Shown: positions 31,706 through 37,828 of the stretch, piece by piece
How positions within the stretch are numbered: position 1 is the stretch's first letter
Layout of the letters: each line of letters opens with the position of its first letter
From: Nitratireductor sp. XY-223
Lineage (GTDB): Bacteria; Pseudomonadota; Alphaproteobacteria; Rhizobiales; Rhizobiaceae
NCBI RefSeq assembly: GCF_004959855.1
Contig: NZ_SPNT01000020.1
Location: forward strand, 1-37,828
DNA: 37,828 nucleotides
Reading direction: 5' to 3'
Translations under genes and position numbers: made by a program
Notes under the pieces: model-generated
Database searches by the model: none
What the model was told of the DNA's origin: nothing
Seen by the model: the letters and a program-made list of their open reading frames with translations, nothing else

Positions 31706-32984
31706 GATCCCGCCGTATCGCTCACTTCCGGCACTTCGAATGTGGTGCCGCAAGCCACAGACAAGGACAGGCCAAGAAGGGCTGCCGGCTATGCGAAAGG
31801 ACGTTCTTGTCACCATGAGGGACCTCATTGCGAAGATTTGCTGCAAGGCTGAACATGCTGAAGGTCCGGCACCGAGTCCATCCGCATGTTCCGCAATATA
31901 ATACGGTGGCTGAGACCGGTGACCAGATTACAGAATGGTTATCGCGACTTTTTCTTCGGCTTGGTCGGCTGCTCCGAATCCAGCTTCAGCCAGCATTCCG
32001 TCCATTTCTGCATCGCCTTGAGCGCTTCGGCAACTTTTGTCTCACAGAAAGAATCATGTCTCAATTCAGAAACCTTGAGACCGAATTGAATACCCCTCGC
32101 ACCTTTTTTGTCTTTTTCGGGATAACCTTCAAATGTCGAACCTTCCGGCCTTGCCTCCAAAAGCGCACGCCGCTCCATTTCCAATACAGGATCGACCACA
32201 AGGTCTACCATGCCTGTCGCTTGCGGATGCTTCGGATCTGTTTTTGTCCATAGCTTGTGCCGAAGGAAAACGTGGTTTGGGAATTTCGGATGCGAAATAG
32301 GTTCGACATAACATGATTCAGGGAAATATGTAGGTTTCAGAGGCGGGAAAACGAACTCCTGCTCGCCATCGCGTGACATCTCTTCCATGCACTTACGATA
32401 GGCTTTGTGCAGTTCAAGCATTTTAGGGTCTGGTTCAGGTTCACGCTTTGCCGTCTCCAGTGCCCGCTCAATGATGTTCCGTCTGTAATCGCGTCGACCG
32501 GGACTGGGAGAATCAATCATTTCAGCGACCTCTTCAAGGTTGACTTTGAATTCGTATTTGCCGCTTTCACCCACATATCTGGCGGGGGCCACAAGTACGG
32601 TTACAACTCGTGTGTATCCTTTGTTACAACGCATGTATTTGGCATGCTCGGCATAACGGTCAGCCTGTCGAACTGCTGCACTTGCATCAATTTTGTCCTC
32701 GATGAGCAGGCCTGCGCGTGTCCCATCAATTTCTGCGTCCACGAGAAGGTCGCCGGAACCACCCACATGGAGTTCTGGTTGGGGGATGACATCCTTCACG
32801 TGGAAATGTGCAAATTCCAGCCCACACCTGCGCGCGAACCTGGCTGCAAATTCCGGGTCGCAACGGAATTCTTCCGCGAGGAGATTATCAATCTCGTATT
32901 CTCGGGACTTCTTGCGGGGAGTGGCTTCCGGGCATGACATTGGCCAAGGCTATTTGAACAATGACTGCGTTTCAAGTGCGCCGC
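31706..32984. mobile_element. Inserted DNA segment (~1.3 kb) carrying a nuclease gene
   Basis: This segment separates the two halves of one backbone gene. Its base composition is visibly less GC-rich than both sides. It holds one complete gene on the opposite strand (31939-32940), about 230 bp of non-coding DNA on the left and about 45 bp on the right. No transposase, clear terminal inverted repeat or target duplication was found. Boundaries are approximate, set by where the host protein homology stops and starts. Confidence 0.6.
31939..32940 (-). CDS. PD-(D/E)XK nuclease superfamily protein (inserted cargo)
   Basis: 333 residues from ATG 32940; another in-frame ATG was not preferred. The nuclease core is at residues ~55-110: GGSGDLLVDAEIDG with Asp64/Asp68 as candidates, then LLIEDKIDASAAVRQADRYA with Glu81-x-Lys83 and the Q..RY motif (Gln92, Arg95, Tyr96) that often marks this fold. 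The rest has no named domain: a Lys/Glu-rich helix, EEMSRDGEQEFVFPPLKPTY, and a basic tail TKPKKKSR. Codon use and GC differ from neighbours. It stands alone inside a split backbone gene and is likely foreign. A phage-defence role is plausible from context but unproven. A possible promoter lies at its 5' side (TTGAAA near 32970). TAA stop. Confidence 0.72.
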   Translation of the reverse strand: MSCPEATPRKKSREYEIDNLLAEEFRCDPEFAARFARRCGLEFAHFHVKDVIPQPELHVGGSGDLLVDAEIDGTRAGLLIEDKIDASAAVRQADRYAEHAKYMRCNKGYTRVVTVLVAPARYVGESGKYEFKVNLEEVAEMIDSPSPGRRDYRRNIIERALETAKREPEPDPKMLELHKAYRKCMEEMSRDGEQEFVFPPLKPTYFPESCYVEPISHPKFPNHVFLRHKLWTKTDPKHPQATGMVDLVVDPVLEMERRALLEARPEGSTFEGYPEKDKKGARGIQFGLKVSELRHDSFCETKVAEALKAMQKWTECWLKLDSEQPTKPKKKSR

Positions 32985-33167
32985 GACGGTGCACAGATGA
33001 CCGCCGATGCCGAGGACATCGTGCTTGAAGCCTTGCGCGATCTTGCCCGCTGGCTCCATGCGCGGCTGGAGGCGGAATACGAATATCTCCAGTCCGACGG
33101 CGTGGTGGATGAAAGCATCAGCGCCAACGGCTACACCTTCACCGGCAGCGGGGAGCGGTTCGGCTGA
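32985..33167 (+). pseudogene. 3' part of the split backbone gene
   Basis: The frame reads MTADAEDIVLEALRDLARWL, HARLEAEYEYLQSDGVVDES, ISANGYTFTGSGERFG, TGA. This matches the C-terminal end of the same family as 31269-31705. An ATG at 32961 lies in frame but has no convincing ribosome site. Together the two parts would make about 200 residues. Confidence 0.72.
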
Positions 33168-33257
33168 GAGGGAAAGGCGTTTGCGGGAGGGTGAACCGGG
33201 TCAGGTGAAAGAGAGACCGGCCCGGTTTTCCGTCAACCCCTCAACCTGGAGATACCC

Positions 33258-33620
33258 ATGCAGGATACGCACGAACTCACCCAGGCCGACCTCGCGCAGT
33301 TCATCGGCAGCACCTGCCTCTATCGCTTTGCCCTGACCGGTCTTCGCTACACCGAAGGCGTCCACCATGTCGCCGAAAAGGGCGGGGCGGTGTGGCTGAT
33401 CGCGGACATTGCCGCTTACCAGCACGACCCGGCCATCCGCGCCGAGCCCTTCCAGCACTGGAAGCTCAGCGTCGCCGATGACCGGACGGCGCGCCTGGCC
33501 TGCGAAAACGGCAACGGCAAGCCGATCCTCGTGCGGAAGATCGATTATACCGAGTTCCCGCTTGAGGAGATCGCCTTCTTCCTCACCGACAATGTGCTGA
33601 TGCTTCCGGGCGAATACTGA
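33258..33620 (+). CDS. DUF6876 family protein
   Basis: 120 residues from ATG 33258 with GGAG about eight nt upstream. Landmarks are LTQADLAQFIGSTCLYRFAL, YTEGVHHVAEKGGAVWLIAD, and the end EIAFFLTDNVLMLPGEY, a small soluble family seen next to ParB-like and strawberry-notch genes in mobile elements. No catalytic motif is apparent and no function is known. It is intact and has the GC-rich codon use of the backbone. Confidence 0.8.
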   Translation: MQDTHELTQADLAQFIGSTCLYRFALTGLRYTEGVHHVAEKGGAVWLIADIAAYQHDPAIRAEPFQHWKLSVADDRTARLACENGNGKPILVRKIDYTEFPLEEIAFFLTDNVLMLPGEY

Positions 33621-33834
33621 CGTAAGGGCCGGATATGGGGCGGGCGGGAGCACCGGCCAGGGCCGCACTACCCGCTCCGCCGCGACCGGGAGAGGCAGAA
33701 GATCGCTCCTGAAAGGGTGGACCGGAAGAGTCGAGACAGAGCCCGGTCCGTCTTTCAACCGTTCGTCACCCGAAAGGTCCTGCCCCGGGGCCTTTCGTTC
33801 GTTTCACAAACCAATTTTACCCCGGAGACATCCC

Positions 33835-36800
33835 ATGAATTCCGCACTACCCGCGGCGGCGCCGCCGGACCGCGTTCGTTTCTTCGAAACGTCCACCGGA
33901 CATTCCAATCCTGCTTCGGCGGACCGGTCCTCACCGATCCGCACGTCCACTGACGCCGCAAGCTGCATCCTGACCGCCGCCGAACGGATCCTTGCCGGTC
34001 TCGAACGCGGCATCGCCATCGACACCTGCATCCTGCGTCAGGCGATGGAAGAGGCCTTCGGCGGCTCCGACGCCGAAGGCTTGTGGTCCTGGAAGGACGC
34101 ATACGAAGCCTGCGAGGCGGCGCAGGTGCTGTTCCTGTGCAAATACGGCCGGGCGATGCGCGAAAATACGGCCTCGGCGGAGGCGTTGCTCGCCATGGTG
34201 AGCCGCATCGCCGGGCTGCTGCCCACCCATACCCGGCGCTCGGAGGAATCCCGGGCACTGCAACAGTTCTCGACCCCGGCGCCCCTGGCGCTGGTCGCGG
34301 CAGTTGCCGCCGGCCTCACAGAAAGTGACGTGGTGCTGGAGCCTTCCGCCGGAACGGGCCTCATGGCCGTCTTCGCCGGGATCATGGGTGCGAAGCTGGC
34401 GCTCAACGAGATCGCCGAAACGCGGGCTGCGCTCCTGCGGAGACTGTTCCCGAACAGCCTGGTCACTGCACATGACGCTGCCAGCATCGATGACTGGCTG
34501 GCGGACGATATCGCGCCTTCGGTCGTTCTCATGAACCCGCCTTTCTCGGCGGCGCTCCACGTGCAGGGGCGCGTCTCCGACGCCGACTTCCATCACGTGC
34601 GCTCGGCTCTGGCGCGTCTGCCCGAGGGCGGTCGCCTCGTTGCCATCACCGGGCACAGTTTCCCCGTCGACAAGCTGAGCGATGCCGTTCGCTTCACCTG
34701 CGTGGTGGACGGCTCCGTCTACTACAAGCACGGAACCAGCTTCGACACGCGCCTCACCGTCATCGACAAGTCGTCTGAAACGGCTTCGCCGCCGGCGTTG
34801 CCGCGCGTGGAAAATACTGCCGACTTGCTCGCTGGTCTCATCGAACATCTGCCCCCTCGCTTGGCGGTGGACGATGAGATCGGGCTCGGGACAGCGGCGA
34901 AGCCCGCTGTTGCGCGCAAGGTCGCGCCAATCGCGCGCAGGTCCCGTCCCGTCATTTCTGCGGCGCCCGATGCTGTCGAACTCACCTATGAGCCCATCGA
35001 ATGGAAGCCGGCCGGGGGCGCCGACCTGACCGACGCGCTCTACGAGGGCTACGCCCTGCAATCGATCCATATCCCAGGCGCGAAGCCGCATCCGACGAAG
35101 CTGGTGCAATCGGCCGCCATGGCCTCGGTGGCCCCGCCCAGGCCGGGCTACCGGCCGCATCTGCCGGCACATATCGTGAAGAGCGGCATTCTCTCCGATG
35201 CCCAGCTCGAAAGCGTCATCTATGCCGGCGAGGCGCATGCCCGGCATCTCGCCGGATCATGGACGCTGGATGAGACCTTCGACAACCTTCACGCCGCACC
35301 CGAGGAGGACGAGAAAGCCGTGCGGTTCCGCCGCGGCTGGTTCCTGGGCGACGGCACCGGCTGCGGCAAGGGGCGGCAGGTGGCCGGCATCATCCTCGAC
35401 AACTGGATCAGGGGCCGGCGCAAAGCGGTGTGGATCAGCCGTTCCGAGAAATTGCTGGAAGATGCGCAGCGTGACTGGGCGGCGCTCGGCATGGAAAAGC
35501 TGCTGGTCCAGCCTTTGTCGCGCTTCAGGCAGGGAACGCCGATCCGGCTGGCCGAAGGCATCCTCTTCGTTACATACCCCACGCTGCGTTCCGCCGAACG
35601 CGAGGGCAAGGCCTCGCGTCTTCAGCAGATCATCGATTGGCTCGGTCAAGAGGCGGGAAGCGGCGAAGCCGCGACAGGGAACGCAAAGAGCTTCGATGGT
35701 GTGGTCGTCTTCGACGAAGCCCATGCGTTGGCGAACGCCGCCGGCGGCAAGGGCGAGCGCGGTGAGCAGATCCACTCTCAGCAGGGCCGCGCCGGGCTGC
35801 GCCTGCAGCGGGCGCTGCCGGACGCCCGCGTGGTCTACGTCTCGGCGACCGGGGCCACCGACGTGCGCAATCTCGCTTATGCCGAACGACTCGGCCTGTG
35901 GGGCGGCGAGGACTTCCCTTTCGCCAACCGTTCCGAGTTCGTGCAGGCGGTCGAGGCGGGCGGCGTTGCGGCGATGGAGGTGATGAGCCGCGACATGAAG
36001 GCGCTCGGCCTCTATACGGCGCGATCGCTGTCCTACGAAGGTGTCGAGGTCGAGATCGTCGAACATGCCCTGACGCCGCAGCAGGTGGCCATCTACGACG
36101 CATACGCGGCGATGTTTGAGGTGATCCACACCAACCTCGATTCCGCTCTGGAAGCATCGAATGTCACCGGCTCGTCCGGCACGCTCAATGGCCAGGCGAA
36201 ATCCGCCGCCAAATCCGCATTCGAGGGCGCCAAGCAGCGCTTCTTCAACGCCCTGATCACCGGCATGAAGGCGGTCACGCTGATCGAAAGCGTCGAGCGC
36301 GACACTGCCGCTGGCCATGCGCCCATCATCCAGCTGGTTTCGACCGGCGAGGCGGTGATGGAGCGCAAGCTCGCCGACATTCCGCCTGAGGAATGGGAAG
36401 ACCTCACCATCGATCTCAGCCCGCGCGAGGTCGTCGGCTCTTACCTGCAGCATTCCTTTCCGACGCAACTGTATGAATCGTACACGGACGATGAAGGCAA
36501 TCTGCGCTCGCGCCCCGCATTCGACGATGACGGCAATCCGATCCAATGCAAGGCGGCATTGGCGGCAAGGGACCGCATGATCGAGCAGCTCGCCATGCTC
36601 GATCCGGTGCCCGGCGCGCTCGATCGGATCGTGCAGCACTTCGGAACGGACAAAGTCGCCGAGGTGACTGGCCGCGCGCGGCGGATCGTGCGTAAGAGCT
36701 TGCCCCGGACTGGATCCGGGGGCGATCGCCTGTGCGTCGAGAGACGTCCACCTTCGGCCAATCTCGGCGAGACGCAAGCCTTCATGGACGATGAGAAGCG

Positions 36801-37828
36801 CATCCTGGTCTTCTCCGACGCCGGCGGCACAGGCCGTTCGTATCATGCCGACCGGGGGGCGAAGAACCAGCGCCTGCGCGTCCATTACTTGCTCGAAGCC
36901 GGATGGAAGGCCGACACCGCCATCCAGGGCCTCGGCCGCTCCAACCGCACCAACCAGGCGCAGCCGCCGCTGTTCCGTCCCGTCGCCACGGACGTGAAGG
37001 CGGAAAAGCGCTTCCTGTCGACCATTGCCCGCCGTCTCGACACGCTCGGCGCCATCACCCGCGGCCAGCGCCAGACCGGCGGGCAGGGCCTGTTCCGCGC
37101 CGAGGACAATCTCGAAGGCGATCAGGCGCGGGCGGCACTTCGACAGTTCTACATGCTGCTGGTGCAGGGCGGCATCGAGGGCTGCTCGCTTCAGCGGTTC
37201 GAGGAAGCCACGGGGTTGTCGCTTACCTTCGAGGGGAGAGCGCTGAAGGAGGAGCTGCCGCCTATCACGACCTTCCTCAACCGTCTGCTGGCGCTGCCCA
37301 TTGTCTTGCAGAACACCGTGTTCACGGCGTTCGAAGAGCTTTTGAACGCTCGGATCGAAGCAGCCATTGCAGCGGGCATCCATGATGTCGGGCTGGAGAC
37401 GATCCGCGCCGAAAGCCTGATCGTCACCGACCGGCGTACCGTCTGGCAGCATGACAGCGGAGCCGAGACGCGGCTCTTCACCATTCAACGCAGGGACCGC
37501 AATAAGCCGCTATCGACCGAGGAGGCGCTGAAGATCCAGGGCGGCAAGCTTCTGGTCAATGAGCGCTCGGGCCGGGCTTCTGCCAAAACCTCCGCGCCGA
37601 GCCTGATGCACGACGATGGTAGCGTGGAACGCCGCGTGCGGCTGATCCGCCCCATGCAGCGCGACACGATGAGCGTCGATGACTGCGCCGCCACGCACTG
37701 GAAGGAGGCGGAGAGGGAAGAGTTTATCGCCGCATGGGAAAAGGAGATCGCCGGAATCCCGGAATTCTCGACGAGCACGTTCCACCTCGTCACCGGCCTC
37801 CTGCTGCCGATCTGGCGGCGTCTTCCGG
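33835..37828 (+). CDS. Methyltransferase + strawberry-notch-type helicase, runs off window
   Basis: 1331 codons are visible from ATG 33835 (GGAGA upstream), open at the window edge. The N-terminal part is an N6-adenine methyltransferase-like domain: VLEPSAGTGLMAVFAG (SAM motif, near residue 167) and VLMNPPFSAALH (catalytic NPPF, near 234). The strawberry-notch AAA/SF2 helicase follows: GWFLGDGTGCGKGRQVAGI (Walker A, near 505), VVVFDEAHALANA (DEAH, near 626), VVYVSATGATDVRNL (SAT motif) and the C-terminal LGRSNRTNQAQPPLFRPVAT with ERKAEKRFLST-like sequence. Such fusions are common in large plasmids, phages and integrative elements, where they are thought to act in DNA modification or defence evasion; the substrate is unknown. 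A short GC-rich palindrome is embedded in frame at about 36703. Confidence 0.9.
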   Translation, partial: MNSALPAAAPPDRVRFFETSTGHSNPASADRSSPIRTSTDAASCILTAAERILAGLERGIAIDTCILRQAMEEAFGGSDAEGLWSWKDAYEACEAAQVLFLCKYGRAMRENTASAEALLAMVSRIAGLLPTHTRRSEESRALQQFSTPAPLALVAAVAAGLTESDVVLEPSAGTGLMAVFAGIMGAKLALNEIAETRAALLRRLFPNSLVTAHDAASIDDWLADDIAPSVVLMNPPFSAALHVQGRVSDADFHHVRSALARLPEGGRLVAITGHSFPVDKLSDAVRFTCVVDGSVYYKHGTSFDTRLTVIDKSSETASPPALPRVENTADLLAGLIEHLPPRLAVDDEIGLGTAAKPAVARKVAPIARRSRPVISAAPDAVELTYEPIEWKPAGGADLTDALYEGYALQSIHIPGAKPHPTKLVQSAAMASVAPPRPGYRPHLPAHIVKSGILSDAQLESVIYAGEAHARHLAGSWTLDETFDNLHAAPEEDEKAVRFRRGWFLGDGTGCGKGRQVAGIILDNWIRGRRKAVWISRSEKLLEDAQRDWAALGMEKLLVQPLSRFRQGTPIRLAEGILFVTYPTLRSAEREGKASRLQQIIDWLGQEAGSGEAATGNAKSFDGVVVFDEAHALANAAGGKGERGEQIHSQQGRAGLRLQRALPDARVVYVSATGATDVRNLAYAERLGLWGGEDFPFANRSEFVQAVEAGGVAAMEVMSRDMKALGLYTARSLSYEGVEVEIVEHALTPQQVAIYDAYAAMFEVIHTNLDSALEASNVTGSSGTLNGQAKSAAKSAFEGAKQRFFNALITGMKAVTLIESVERDTAAGHAPIIQLVSTGEAVMERKLADIPPEEWEDLTIDLSPREVVGSYLQHSFPTQLYESYTDDEGNLRSRPAFDDDGNPIQCKAALAARDRMIEQLAMLDPVPGALDRIVQHFGTDKVAEVTGRARRIVRKSLPRTGSGGDRLCVERRPPSANLGETQAFMDDEKRILVFSDAGGTGRSYHADRGAKNQRLRVHYLLEAGWKADTAIQGLGRSNRTNQAQPPLFRPVATDVKAEKRFLSTIARRLDTLGAITRGQRQTGGQGLFRAEDNLEGDQARAALRQFYMLLVQGGIEGCSLQRFEEATGLSLTFEGRALKEELPPITTFLNRLLALPIVLQNTVFTAFEELLNARIEAAIAAGIHDVGLETIRAESLIVTDRRTVWQHDSGAETRLFTIQRRDRNKPLSTEEALKIQGGKLLVNERSGRASAKTSAPSLMHDDGSVERRVRLIRPMQRDTMSVDDCAATHWKEAEREEFIAAWEKEIAGIPEFSTSTFHLVTGLLLPIWRRLP
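36703..36721. repeat. REP-like palindrome inside the helicase coding sequence
   Basis: CCCCGGA (36703-36709) and TCCGGGG (36715-36721) form a 7-bp stem with a 5-nt loop. The frame is kept, giving RKSLPRTGSGGDRL in a stretch between RARRIV and ERRPPSANLGETQAF that seems poorly conserved. The sequence resembles extragenic palindromes of alphaproteobacteria; insertion into a gene is inference. Confidence 0.4.

Noticed and set aside
31730-31830. Possible zinc-ribbon transposase start (FECGAASH...CRLCERTF) in the insert's left end
   Set aside because: Too short and matches only the spacing of Cys pairs; not enough to call a transposase.
35257-37488. 743-codon minus-strand open frame
   Set aside because: Antisense to the methylase-helicase gene, whose Walker A, DEAH and later motifs are intact.
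1-37828. tRNA, rRNA or riboswitch genes
   Set aside because: No cloverleaf, rRNA signature or known riboswitch core was recognised on either strand.

Overview
This 37.8 kb window is GC-rich and comes from an accessory region of an alphaproteobacterium. The right third carries genes typical of alphaproteobacterial integrative or plasmid backbones: a DUF6499/DUF2285 protein, a ParB-like protein, a DUF6876 protein and a methyltransferase plus strawberry-notch helicase. No rRNA, tRNA or core housekeeping gene was found. Many genes are broken, and at least three insertion-sequence remnants (IS21, IS5 and IS200/IS605 types) are present, so this is a much-rearranged island.

Layout. (1) 1-4.5 kb: two RTX (hemolysin-type calcium-binding repeat) proteins flank a TbpB-like beta-barrel protein that has no visible signal peptide. 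(2) 4.9-6.4 kb: a LysR regulator and an IS21 istB remnant. (3) 6.7-18.4 kb: a type III-B (Cmr) CRISPR-Cas locus, all on the minus strand. In transcription order it is cas6, cas10/cmr2, cmr3, cmr4, cmr5, a cmr6::cmr1 fusion, a CARF-HEPN (Csm6-like) ribonuclease, cas1, cas2, leader, and an array of 10 identical 36-nt repeats with 9 spacers. From cas6 to the CARF-HEPN gene every junction overlaps. cas1 carries an in-frame amber codon at position 74. (4) 18.4-23.5 kb: an IS5-family remnant, another RTX gene, a truncated LuxR regulator cut by an IS200-type fragment, a ParB fragment, an orphan amino-acid-binding protein and an RTX C-terminal fragment. (5) 23.5-27.1 kb: an AbiEi/AbiEii toxin-antitoxin pair, a helicase N-terminal stub and a truncated type I HsdM. 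(6) 27.3-37.8 kb: the mobile-element backbone. One of its small genes is split by a roughly 1.3 kb lower-GC insert that carries a PD-(D/E)XK nuclease on the opposite strand.

How the genes work together. The Cmr complex, with Cas6-processed crRNA, should recognise invader transcripts. The GGDD Palm site of Cas10 should make cyclic oligoadenylate, which activates the CARF-HEPN RNase. Interference looks intact on paper, while spacer acquisition is probably lost through the cas1 nonsense codon unless it is suppressed or a sequencing error. AbiE, the HsdM and helicase remnants and the inserted nuclease make this a defence island next to a mobile backbone. The RTX genes form a separate theme: two of them share a conserved upstream element of about 55 bp, which points to common regulation. 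No type I secretion genes or Slam translocator lie in the window.

The least familiar items are the Cmr6::Cmr1 fusion with an extra C-terminal domain, the nuclease cargo inside a backbone gene, and the shared upstream element of the RTX genes.
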